A stretch of DNA of 50,200 nucleotides, taken from NCBI RefSeq assembly GCF_001552255.1, contig NZ_BCQV01000008.1, forward strand, positions 1-50,200, in the 5' to 3' direction. Under the pieces are notes generated by a model that ran no database searches, was not told the DNA's origin, and saw nothing but the letters and a program-made list of their open reading frames with translations. Below are positions 42,456 to 50,200 of the stretch, piece by piece. How positions within the stretch are numbered: the first letter of the stretch is position 1; each line of letters begins with the position of its first letter. The DNA is from Alicyclobacillus shizuokensis NBRC 103103. Its GTDB lineage: Bacteria; Bacillota; Bacilli; Alicyclobacillales; Alicyclobacillaceae. The position numbers and the translations under genes are program-made.

Positions 42456-44018
42456 ATGACCAGAGGAATGCAAAGGCTGCGTGCTCGCGTGGAAGCGGCC
42501 GGGGACGTCGCCACGGCAGAGAAATTGGGCCAGTTGGCAGCCCGGGCGGAGGCGCCGGAGCAGGTGGTGATTGCCTTCGTGGGATTGTTTTCCGCGGGCA
42601 AGTCGAGTCTCATCAATCACCTGTGCGGCAGTGCCGCCTTGGCCACAGGCGCGGTGCCCACGACCGCCCAGGTGACTGGGGTGGAGCTGCCGGGCACGGA
42701 CGGACGTGTGCGGCTGCTGGACACGCCAGGCATTGATTCGACGGACGACGCACATCAACAGGCCACGCAAGCGGCGCTGTATCAGGCCGACGTGGTGTGC
42801 CTGGTGATGGACTACCAACACGTCGAGAGCGACGCCAACCTGGAATGGGCGTATCAGTTTTCCGGCAGCGGCAAGCGTCTGGCGCTGATTGTCAATCAAA
42901 TCGACAAGCACCTGGAGTGGGAGATCCCGTTCGCAACGTTCGTGGAACGAATACAAACCACCTTGACGGATTGGGAAATCGAGTATGATCGCTTGTTTTT
43001 TGTCAGTTCCCGCAGTCATCCGTCCAATCAGATGGAGGATTTGCAGCGCTGGCTGGCGGAATTGGCTGACGGCGCAGGACCGTCGCAACTGACGCAGCGG
43101 GCGCTCGAACTGATAGAGGAGCACCTGGACTGGAAGTACGGCGCCATCCAGCAGCAACAGGCAATGGATGTGCGGAAAGTGTTGGAATTGCCGCCCGAGG
43201 TGGATGTCCTGCGCGAGGTGGACGTCCCGGTTCGGCTGACACAGCTGCGCTTGCAGCTCTCCCAGGTCCAACAGAAAATCCAAGAGCAACGAGATGCTCT
43301 GGACGAGACGTTTGAGCAGTTCCTATCCCGGTTGTTGCGTGAGATTGAACTGGCACAGGTGGCTCCCTACGAGACCACGGAAAAGGGACGGCTGTTTGTC
43401 GAGAGCCTGCGGCCCGATTTTCGCGTCGGCTGGCTGCGCAGCGCGGAGCGTACAGCAGCGGAGCGCCAACGGCGGCTAGCCGCTTTTCGCGCCGATTTGA
43501 CCGAGCGGTCCGAGAAGTACCTGTTGTGGTCGGTGCAGAGTCACCTGCGCGAGTTTGCCGCCGCGGCTCAGTGGGCGGACGACGAGGCCAAGGCCGCGGT
43601 GGATAACCTGCACATGTCCATTGAGGACGGCTGGCTGCGCCAGTTGGTTCGCCAAGGTGCGCTCGTCTCAAACCAGTACCCGTACCAGTATGTGAAAGAT
43701 GTGGTGGGGGCGCTCCGGGCGGACGTGCGCGCCCAAGTCAAGGCGTTGGTGGAGCGGTGGCAACAGGCGGCTGTCGCCAAACTGAACGATGATGTCCAGG
43801 ATTTGCAGCGTCAAGCTGAGACGCTGGCGGAGAAGACAGCTGTCTTGGAGGCATGGCAGGCGCTGGGCGCAAAGCGCGCCGAGACGGCCCGCGAGCTGCG
43901 CCGCCTGTTGGACGATGCGCCCGAAGCTGCGGCTCAGAGCGAGCCCGTTGAAGACGCTCTGGCCTCCGCTTCCGACACGGTCTCACACCCTGATGCGGAG
44001 GTGCGAATTCGCGTATGA
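42456..44018 (+). CDS. Dynamin-like GTPase, first of tandem pair
   Basis: 520 aa. G1 GLFSAGKSS (43-51), G2 Thr in PTTAQVT, G3 DTPG (89-92), G4 NQID (147-150), followed by a helical stalk-like region to the end. The ATG at 42456 has GGAGG 8 nt upstream; a GTG at 42441 (GGAG 5 nt upstream) is the alternative. The stop overlaps the next gene's ATG (ATGA). It looks like the first GTPase half of Bacillus DynA, a membrane-fusing dynamin that carries two GTPase halves in one chain. Confidence 0.88.
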   Translation: MTRGMQRLRARVEAAGDVATAEKLGQLAARAEAPEQVVIAFVGLFSAGKSSLINHLCGSAALATGAVPTTAQVTGVELPGTDGRVRLLDTPGIDSTDDAHQQATQAALYQADVVCLVMDYQHVESDANLEWAYQFSGSGKRLALIVNQIDKHLEWEIPFATFVERIQTTLTDWEIEYDRLFFVSSRSHPSNQMEDLQRWLAELADGAGPSQLTQRALELIEEHLDWKYGAIQQQQAMDVRKVLELPPEVDVLREVDVPVRLTQLRLQLSQVQQKIQEQRDALDETFEQFLSRLLREIELAQVAPYETTEKGRLFVESLRPDFRVGWLRSAERTAAERQRRLAAFRADLTERSEKYLLWSVQSHLREFAAAAQWADDEAKAAVDNLHMSIEDGWLRQLVRQGALVSNQYPYQYVKDVVGALRADVRAQVKALVERWQQAAVAKLNDDVQDLQRQAETLAEKTAVLEAWQALGAKRAETARELRRLLDDAPEAAAQSEPVEDALASASDTVSHPDAEVRIRV

Positions 44019-46129
44019 GTGATAGCCATAACTCAACCTGGTCTGCGCCGGACACAACATCGGCCGTGCTGCAACGCATGATCGCCTCGCTTGCCGAGCG
44101 CCTATCCCGCCTCCCCTACACTGAAGGATGGCGTCGGGAGCTGTTTGACCTCGAGGGGCGTCTACGGCGGGAGGAGCAACTGGTGGCCGTGTTCGGCGCT
44201 TTTTCCACCGGCAAATCGAGCCTGATCAATGCGGTCTTGGGAGAGCCTGTGCTGGTCGTTTCACCCAACCCAACCACGGCGGCGATTACGGAGTTGCGTC
44301 TTGTCCCGGCGTCTGGAGACGCTCGCCCGGAAGGCGATGGCCAAGTTGCCGGGGATCTGGGCGCGCCGGCGTCGGCCGCCCCTGCCCAAGGGGAGGCGGA
44401 GGGAGGGGCGATGGCCCGGGTTCAGGCCAAGACGGCGGCACAGATGTGGGAGGACGTATCGCTGGCTTTGGCCGCCCTCCAACGCCGGGCCGATGGGCTG
44501 GCGGAGGCGGCCCAGCTGGCGAAGTCGCTCAAGCCGAAGGACGTGCCGAGCGGCCGCCGCAAGACGTTATCATTCCTCAAGGCGTTTGCCGCCGGTTATG
44601 AAGAACTGGCTGACCGGTTGGGCCGCACATGGACCATGCCGGCAGCCGATGCGAGCCGCCTGTGCGCGGAGGAACGGTACGCCTGCTTTGTTCAGCGGCT
44701 GCAGTTGTGGCAGCCATCGGCATTGCTGGAAGGGCGGCTGCCGCGTGGGTTCGTGTGGGTGGACACCCCGGGAGTGGACTCGGTACACAGGCGCCATACC
44801 GATGTCGCCTTTCAATACATGCGGCAGGCGGACGCCATCGTGTTCGTCTTGTATTATACGCACGCGTTATCCCGCGCCGAGAAAGACTTTCTCCTGCAGC
44901 TGGCTGAGGTCCAGGACTTGGTGGGCGCGGACAAGCTGTTCGTGGTCATCAACGCCGTGGACTTGGCTCAGTCCGAGGAAGAACGACAGGCGGTGCGCGA
45001 GCGGGTGCTGAGCGAGCTGCGTCAGTTGGGCATCCGTCAGCTTCGCATCTACGAGGTATCCAGCCAACTCGCCTTTGCGGCCCGCCAACTGCAGCGGCAG
45101 CCGGACAATCCGGCCATCGTCGAGCTCTTGCGCACCCGCCTGGGACTGGCCGAGGCTACGATACCGGACGCATCCACGCTGCTTGAGCAATCCGGGGTGT
45201 CCACCTTGGAGCGGGACCTGAGCGGCTTTTTGACCACACAGGCGCAGCAGGTGGCTGCAGACGCCGTCGTCCGTACGCTACAGAGTCTGCAGTCCCGGGT
45301 GGTGGCCCGCATTGAGCAAGTGAGAGCGGCGGAGGCGGCGTCGGAACACGACCGTCAGGAGCTCGCGGCGCGGCGGCGGGCCATTTGGGAAGAGGTGGAG
45401 CGTATGGGCGAGGCGCTGGATGCAGACCAGGACGAGCCATCCCGCAGTCTGCGCCAAGAAGCGAAGGAACTGGTGTTCCATGCAGGCGAACGGATTCGCT
45501 TTCGTTTCACTCAATTGTTCCGCGAGGCGTTCTACCCCGGTCGCTTTCAGGGTCCCACCCGAGCGTCCGATGCCCTGCAGGCCGCCTTGCACGAACTGGT
45601 GGAATCGCTGCGGCGGCAGGTGGAGATGGAGTGCCGCACCCTGGCCCTGCGGCTGGGAACCTATGCACAGCAATTGTACTCGCAAGAGCGGGCGGCGCTG
45701 GCCAGGGACTTGGAGGCCGTTGGCCGCGCCGATGTGGCGGACGGGCTGCCGGACGCGGCGCCTCTGTCCCTGGCTGACCAAGCGTACCGGTCTCGGTTGG
45801 ATGCCGCACCGCTGACACCGTATCTGAAGGGTTTTCAATCGGCCAAATCGTTTTTCGAGGGCGGCGGGCAAGACGCGATGCGCCAAGGGATGGCCGAGGC
45901 GGCGGCCGATGCGGTGCGGGAGGATCTGGCTGCTTTGACCGGCCCGATGACCGACGCCGCCGTGCTGGTGATCAAGCGCCAGTACCGGGCCCTGGTGGCT
46001 GCTGTACTCAACAACTCGCCGTTCACAGCCGACGATTCGCGGACGGAGCGAGAGCCGCTGGAGGTGTGGGAACGCCTGGCGGACGATTTGCGGCGCACGC
46101 TCGCGGCTCAGCATGCGGCGGACGCATGA
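44015..46129 (+). CDS. Dynamin-like GTPase, second of tandem pair
   Basis: 704 aa. G1 GAFSTGKSS (61-69), G2 PTTAAITEL (86-94), G3 DTPG (250-253), G4 NAVD (313-316). Between G2 and G3 there is a long insertion (about 100-245) rich in Ala, Gln and Glu, predicted helical. After the GTPase, long helices and YLKGFQSAKSFFEGGG near the C-terminus resemble dynamin-family stalk ends. The 4-nt overlap with the first gene suggests equal synthesis and a heteromeric pair. Resembles the second half of Bacillus DynA. Confidence 0.88.
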   Translation: MSDSHNSTWSAPDTTSAVLQRMIASLAERLSRLPYTEGWRRELFDLEGRLRREEQLVAVFGAFSTGKSSLINAVLGEPVLVVSPNPTTAAITELRLVPASGDARPEGDGQVAGDLGAPASAAPAQGEAEGGAMARVQAKTAAQMWEDVSLALAALQRRADGLAEAAQLAKSLKPKDVPSGRRKTLSFLKAFAAGYEELADRLGRTWTMPAADASRLCAEERYACFVQRLQLWQPSALLEGRLPRGFVWVDTPGVDSVHRRHTDVAFQYMRQADAIVFVLYYTHALSRAEKDFLLQLAEVQDLVGADKLFVVINAVDLAQSEEERQAVRERVLSELRQLGIRQLRIYEVSSQLAFAARQLQRQPDNPAIVELLRTRLGLAEATIPDASTLLEQSGVSTLERDLSGFLTTQAQQVAADAVVRTLQSLQSRVVARIEQVRAAEAASEHDRQELAARRRAIWEEVERMGEALDADQDEPSRSLRQEAKELVFHAGERIRFRFTQLFREAFYPGRFQGPTRASDALQAALHELVESLRRQVEMECRTLALRLGTYAQQLYSQERAALARDLEAVGRADVADGLPDAAPLSLADQAYRSRLDAAPLTPYLKGFQSAKSFFEGGGQDAMRQGMAEAAADAVREDLAALTGPMTDAAVLVIKRQYRALVAAVLNNSPFTADDSRTEREPLEVWERLADDLRRTLAAQHAADA

Positions 46130-46203
46130 ACGGTCCCGGCTGACCGCTGGACCATTTTCCGATCCCGGCCGTTTACGGTATGATGAGCGCAGGAGGGATA
46201 CAC

Positions 46204-47409
46204 GTGTCGGGATCATGGGATGGGTTTGACGATTGGGAATCGCCTCGCCGTCGCCGTCGCTGGGGCTGGTTTGCTGCCAGCCTGTTGGCAGCCTATGTCG
46301 TGGGAGTTGCCACGGCCGGCTTTTGGATTGTGAGCAGTCGCGTCGGTGATGGCGACGGGGCCGCGCCATCCACACAGATGGGGAATCAGGCGGGCGGATC
46401 GAACGGGGGAACACAGTACCTGCCACCCGAAGCGGGAGAAGCGAATGTGGTGACCCGCATCTACGACAACGCCCGCGACAGCGTTGTGACCATCACCTCC
46501 ATACAATCCAAAGCAAGCAAGTCCCAGCCGCAGGCGGATGTGGGCACTGGGTTTCTCATCGATGAGCAAGGAGATTTCGCGACCAACAACCACGTGGTCA
46601 ACGGACAAAAAATGGTTGCTGTGACGATAGGCAAGAGGACGTACAAAGGCGTCGTGATAGGAACCGATGCCTTAGACGACCTGGCGGTAGTCCGTGTGAG
46701 CGGAATCTCCGGCCTGCGGCCGCTGCCGCTGGGCTCGGCCGAGAATCTACAGCCAGGCCAGTTGGTGGTGGCGATTGGGAATCCGTTCCAACTGACCAGC
46801 AGCGTTACCGCAGGAATCGTCAGCGGGCTCGATAGGTCCATGCCGACCGAGGATGGGCACGTGTTGAGCGGCCTGGTGCAGACGGACGCCGCGCTCAACC
46901 CGGGCAATTCGGGCGGACCGTTGCTCAATGCCAACGGGGATGTTATCGGCATCAACACAGCCATTGAGAGTCCGGTGGAGGGCTCGGTCGGAGTGGGGTT
47001 TGCGATCCCGATTGACCGCCTGCGGCAGGTGCTACCGCGCTTGTTGTCCGGCCAACCGGTGCAGCACCCATGGCTCGGCATCAGCGCCCTCGATATCGAT
47101 CCGACCGTGCAAGCTCAGTTCCACCTTCCGGTCGCCACCGGCGTGCTGGTGATGCAGGTGACCAGGGGAGGACCGGCGGCGAAAGCCGGCATCCACGGGG
47201 ACACGAGCGCCAACCCGAGCAAGAAACCGAAAGGGGACGGCGACATCATTGTGTCTGTGAACGGCAAATCCGTTGGCTCCGTGGCGGACCTGACAACCGC
47301 CATCTCTCAGTATAAAGTCGGGACGAAAGTGAACCTGGGCGTCATCCGCGGCCACCGTTCCCTGACTGTCCCGGTCACGTTGGGCACATGGCCGAGCAGT
47401 AAACAGTGA
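46204..47409 (+). CDS. htrA: HtrA/DegP-like S1C serine protease
   Basis: Membrane-anchored quality-control protease. 401 aa. Arg-rich cytoplasmic N-terminus, anchor helix (about 22-45), then the trypsin-like domain with H130 (NNHVV), D159 (DDLAVV), S236 (PGNSGGPL), and a PDZ domain (about 295-395). GTG start with AGGAGG 7 nt upstream. It faces the cell exterior. An in-frame ATG at 46180 has no ribosome site. A -10-like TATGAT is at 46177-46182. Confidence 0.95.
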   Translation: MSGSWDGFDDWESPRRRRRWGWFAASLLAAYVVGVATAGFWIVSSRVGDGDGAAPSTQMGNQAGGSNGGTQYLPPEAGEANVVTRIYDNARDSVVTITSIQSKASKSQPQADVGTGFLIDEQGDFATNNHVVNGQKMVAVTIGKRTYKGVVIGTDALDDLAVVRVSGISGLRPLPLGSAENLQPGQLVVAIGNPFQLTSSVTAGIVSGLDRSMPTEDGHVLSGLVQTDAALNPGNSGGPLLNANGDVIGINTAIESPVEGSVGVGFAIPIDRLRQVLPRLLSGQPVQHPWLGISALDIDPTVQAQFHLPVATGVLVMQVTRGGPAAKAGIHGDTSANPSKKPKGDGDIIVSVNGKSVGSVADLTTAISQYKVGTKVNLGVIRGHRSLTVPVTLGTWPSSKQ

Positions 47410-47489
47410 ACCTCCCGGAGCCGACGGTTTTCATGGCTCTCGGATGGCCCATAGCATAAGCTCGGTATCACGCCTGCTCCTCGCAAGGT

Positions 47490-47506
47490 CCCTGCCGTTG
47501 GCAGGG
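47490..47506. other. Hairpin between the convergent htrA and YfhO-like genes
   Basis: CCCTGCC/GGCAGGG with a GTT loop, 10 nt past the YfhO-like stop. No T-run on either strand; it may serve both transcripts as a weak terminator. Confidence 0.4.
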
Positions 47507-47515
47507 GTCAAGTTC

Positions 47516-50002
47516 TCAGTGCCGTCTGCGCGCGCTCGCTATCCCGATGGACAAGCCGGAAATGAGCAGGCCGACTGCCGCTGACGCCAGGCTCGGCCGC
47601 CACACGAGCGGGCGGTAGGTGAGGACGATGAGGTGGCGGCCCGAGCCCACCTTGACCGCAGTGAGCACACCGTCCACACGCTTGATGGACGCCGACCGTC
47701 CATCCACCGTCGCATGCCAGTTCGGATCGAACATTTGCGAGAGGACAAACCAGCCGGCCGACGGAGCGTTGACCCGCCACACTTGTTGATTGAGACTCCA
47801 CCCGACGCGGTGTGCCGCTTCCGCCTGCCATCCAGGGTACCAGCCTGGGTGTTGGGCAAACCACGCCGGCGCCAGGGGATCTGGGTTCCGCCAGACGGTC
47901 TGGCCGTGCGCACTGAACACAGGTGTCCATGGTTGCGGAGACAGCGTGACACCGACGTTCTTCCGGATGGGCGCTCGTCCGCGCCCCAGGACGATCAGCG
48001 AATCGAGGGGCACATTGGCGTCCCATGATTGGTTGACGACGGATACCTTTGTGCGCACGTTGCGCGGCCAATCGCGCGGTAGGTCTATCAGGTATTCCGA
48101 TGCGGGCAGACCGCGAATCCAATATGTCTTGGACCGACCTGAGGCGGTCAGGGTCACCGACAGCCAGGTCTCTTCTATCCAGGGGCCGGTTGTCACATGG
48201 GGCGGGCGCTGCAGCTCTATGGCCAATGATTTGGCACCCGCAGGCAGGACGGGCAGGGCGCCGGACCACTGGGCCGGACGACCAGGGTTTTCCGTTTGGA
48301 ACGGGGTGTAACCGGACGGGGCGACGATGTAGCGCACGCCCAGGCTGTCGGCCAGCGTCCTGGGTTGGCTCAAGAACACGGTGTCCGTCCAAGTCAGGTC
48401 GACACGCTCGGAGTACCATGCGGGCTCCAGGGAGTCGTAGCCGTTGACCATGGGCAGTCGGTAGGGCAACCCCTCGTCTAGTTCCACATCGGTCGTTCCG
48501 AGGGACGCGATGCGTGGGAAGGCAACGGAACTCGACGTGTGGCGCACCAACCAGGTGACGATGGGGCTCGGAGAGGTGTACGGGGCCTTCTTGGCGTTGA
48601 CTACGGTGGCCGTCAAACCGGCGTGCAGCACGGCGGTACCGGCCGCAACCAGGGACGCGGCGCGCGCCAACGAGATCGTCAAGCACGTGAATCCGGCGAT
48701 GGCGAGCAGCGTAGCCAGCGGTGTCAGCACGGACAACACGGGCGCCTGGCCCAGCGGACCTGCCAGGCGCCCGGCGATCAGCGCGCCGGTGCAGACGAGG
48801 CACACGCAGCGCAAGGCGCGCCGAAGCTCGGGGCGGTGCGCAGGCGATTGCCAGAGGGTCAGACCCACGGCGCATAAAAGGCTGAGATAAAAATCTGTGA
48901 GGCCGATGTAGCGGGCGGGGATGCGGAACAAATCGAACCCGGGCAGGTGGGTGAGCGCCCAGAAGAAGGGGCCGTTTTCACCCAAGGCCAGCAGGCCGGT
49001 GACAACGGCTCCCACCGTCCACTCGGGCACGTACATGCCCTGGCGCCAACCGGCCCAGACGGCGGCCAGAGCGAACAGGAAGCCAACCAGTCCAATGGTA
49101 CACCAACTCTCCCAAAACTGCAGGCCGTACACGCGCTCGAACGCGACGGCCGAAAAACGGGTCCCACTCCAGCCCCCGCCGGCCGTATCCGGTGCTATCC
49201 ATTGCAAGAAGGCCCACGGCGACAACGAGCCTTGGAGCAGGAAGGACGCCCCAGCGTGGACGCGATCTGAGTACAGCACAAGGTCCAGGGTGTTGGCCCA
49301 TTGGGGCGCCGACAGCATGGCCGCAAGCGTCAAAGCGCTCAGCCACGCCAGCCAGACCTGGCGGCGATAGGGGCGAAGATGACACGCGGCGTCGATGAAC
49401 AGCACGATGGCGGTGTAGAACACCATCTGCGGATGGCCCGCGTAGACCTCCAGGGCGAGAGTAGCAGCCAAGGCGACGACATGGACGGCGGTGGGCTGGC
49501 GCCAGAGCCACCGCTGCAAGAGCGTCACCAGTGGAAGAAAGGCCAAGGCGTCGAACATTTGCGTGTGCACCTGATGTCCGACAAAGAAGCCGCAGGCGGC
49601 AAAGCACAAAGCGCCGGCGACCGATGGCAGGCGCCGCCGGGTCAGGTCGTAGGCGAGGGCATACATGCCGACAGCGCACAGCGCGGCGTGCATGAGAGTG
49701 GATAACTCCAGCGCCTTGGCCATCGGCAGCAGCAGATAGATCACGTTGGGGAGGTAGAGTGGTCCTGACTGGCCGGCGGCCAAGAACGGTTGACCGGCAA
49801 AGCTGAAGGGATTCCACAGCGGAACCTGAAGGTGTTCATACGCCCAGGCCAAGAACAGACGCTGCGGCGCGTTCAGGTGGCTGAGGTCGTCCAGCGCCGG
49901 TTGTCCCGATGTAGCCCAGTTCGGAAACGCCAGCAGCACGCCCGCGAGCACGAGCAGGATGGCAGGACCATGCCGACGTGTGCGCGCAAGCGTCGTCTTC
50001 AT
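47516..50002 (-). CDS. YfhO-like multispanning membrane protein
   Basis: 828 aa. About 12 membrane segments in the first ~480 residues, then a large beta-rich extracytoplasmic domain and a final helix (SAAVGLLISGLSIGIA). The YfhO family resembles GT-C glycosyltransferases and in Bacillus and Listeria YfhO glycosylates lipoteichoic acid. Hallmarks are NPFSFAGQPFLAAGQSGPLY near residue 65 and ATVDGRSASIKRVDGVLTAV near the C-terminus. AAAGGGGG precedes the ATG. Sugar acceptor unknown. Confidence 0.87.
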   Translation of the reverse strand: MKTTLARTRRHGPAILLVLAGVLLAFPNWATSGQPALDDLSHLNAPQRLFLAWAYEHLQVPLWNPFSFAGQPFLAAGQSGPLYLPNVIYLLLPMAKALELSTLMHAALCAVGMYALAYDLTRRRLPSVAGALCFAACGFFVGHQVHTQMFDALAFLPLVTLLQRWLWRQPTAVHVVALAATLALEVYAGHPQMVFYTAIVLFIDAACHLRPYRRQVWLAWLSALTLAAMLSAPQWANTLDLVLYSDRVHAGASFLLQGSLSPWAFLQWIAPDTAGGGWSGTRFSAVAFERVYGLQFWESWCTIGLVGFLFALAAVWAGWRQGMYVPEWTVGAVVTGLLALGENGPFFWALTHLPGFDLFRIPARYIGLTDFYLSLLCAVGLTLWQSPAHRPELRRALRCVCLVCTGALIAGRLAGPLGQAPVLSVLTPLATLLAIAGFTCLTISLARAASLVAAGTAVLHAGLTATVVNAKKAPYTSPSPIVTWLVRHTSSSVAFPRIASLGTTDVELDEGLPYRLPMVNGYDSLEPAWYSERVDLTWTDTVFLSQPRTLADSLGVRYIVAPSGYTPFQTENPGRPAQWSGALPVLPAGAKSLAIELQRPPHVTTGPWIEETWLSVTLTASGRSKTYWIRGLPASEYLIDLPRDWPRNVRTKVSVVNQSWDANVPLDSLIVLGRGRAPIRKNVGVTLSPQPWTPVFSAHGQTVWRNPDPLAPAWFAQHPGWYPGWQAEAAHRVGWSLNQQVWRVNAPSAGWFVLSQMFDPNWHATVDGRSASIKRVDGVLTAVKVGSGRHLIVLTYRPLVWRPSLASAAVGLLISGLSIGIASARRRH

Positions 50003-50200
50003 GGTTGGCCCCCTTTGCTGTGCACTCTGGGACCTATCTTACCAAGAGACGGGGGGGCATTGTCCAGTCCCTTCCAATCAGCGGGTCTTGTTCCTTTGGA
50101 ACGTAAGGGCCGCGCCGAACCGCCGCAAATCCCAACAGGCCCAGGCAGTGGAGCGGTGGGTTGCTCCACCGCCGGAGCGGCGCCAGCGCCTCGGGGGGGG
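50003..50200. other. Right edge, no supported gene
   Basis: Upstream of the YfhO-like gene. A hairpin GTGGAGC/GCTCCAC (50148-50169) is present. On the minus strand, frames stay open from 50200 to a TGA at about 50078; one would read LRRFGAALTFQRNKTR and stop. This might be the end of a gene outside the window, but it cannot be established. Confidence 0.3.

Noticed and set aside
45278-46426. 382-codon minus-strand frame under the dynamin genes
   Set aside because: Shadow of the second dynamin and htrA starts; Arg/His-rich with no domain.
47508-48875. 455-codon minus-strand frame
   Set aside because: Same strand but another frame of the YfhO-like gene; Arg/Pro-rich and no homology.

Overview
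The window reads as a chromosomal, housekeeping-rich stretch of a high-GC, Gram-positive Bacillota genome. The Alicyclobacillaceae or a close relative is the best guess, made from gene content only. Supporting features are the Gram-positive haem enzyme HemQ, a SAM-I (S-box) riboswitch, a YtrA-type GntR/ABC operon, the tenI-thiO-thiS-thiG order known from Bacillus, a tetraprenyl-beta-curcumene synthase (YtpB) homologue, a DUF378/YuzA protein and DynA-like dynamins. TTG and GTG starts with strong AGGAGG-type ribosome sites are common. I see no rRNA, tRNA, transposase, integrase, phage gene or CRISPR array.

Layout. 1-1800: a LysR/TetR regulator pair on the minus strand. 1966-8090: an M3 oligoendopeptidase, then the thiazole branch of thiamine synthesis (tenI-thiO-thiS-thiG, minus strand) divergent from thiF. 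8100-12820: a YlmA-like ATPase with its own promoter, then a five-gene operon of a GntR repressor and two ATPase/permease sets, with a palindromic operator on its promoter. 12846-15185: mnmA, a HAD hydrolase and mug. 15331-19040: a short-form 6-phosphogluconate dehydrogenase, a small membrane protein, a cyclase-family hydrolase and zwf. 19088-25809: an SDR dehydrogenase, an M32 carboxypeptidase, an MFS carrier, a thioredoxin-like protein, an acyl-CoA-dehydrogenase-fold flavoprotein and hemQ. 25849-27917: a glycosyltransferase and a CDP-alcohol phosphatidyltransferase overlapping by 4 nt.

27951-30556 holds a SAM-I riboswitch with a readable terminator/antiterminator switch, controlling metX and hom. 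30537-36388 holds a small secreted or anchored protein, folE, pcrA, an unknown membrane protein, a GNAT acetyltransferase and tag. 36296-41783 holds DUF378, a NifU-domain protein, an RluA pseudouridine synthase, a YihY membrane protein, OsmC, a GT2 glycosyltransferase, folB and the YtpB-like terpene synthase. 42456-46129 is a tandem pair of dynamin-like GTPases, which look like the two halves of Bacillus DynA carried as separate overlapping genes. The window ends with an HtrA-type protease and a large YfhO-like membrane protein.

The least explained items are the two-gene dynamin module; the thiamine leader, which has a terminator but no THI box I can find; the repeats that sit on several promoters; a perfect 16-bp inverted repeat inside a coding sequence; and several convergent gene ends that share or overlap their stop codons. 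I found no clearly novel system. The dynamin pair and the thiamine leader are the best leads.
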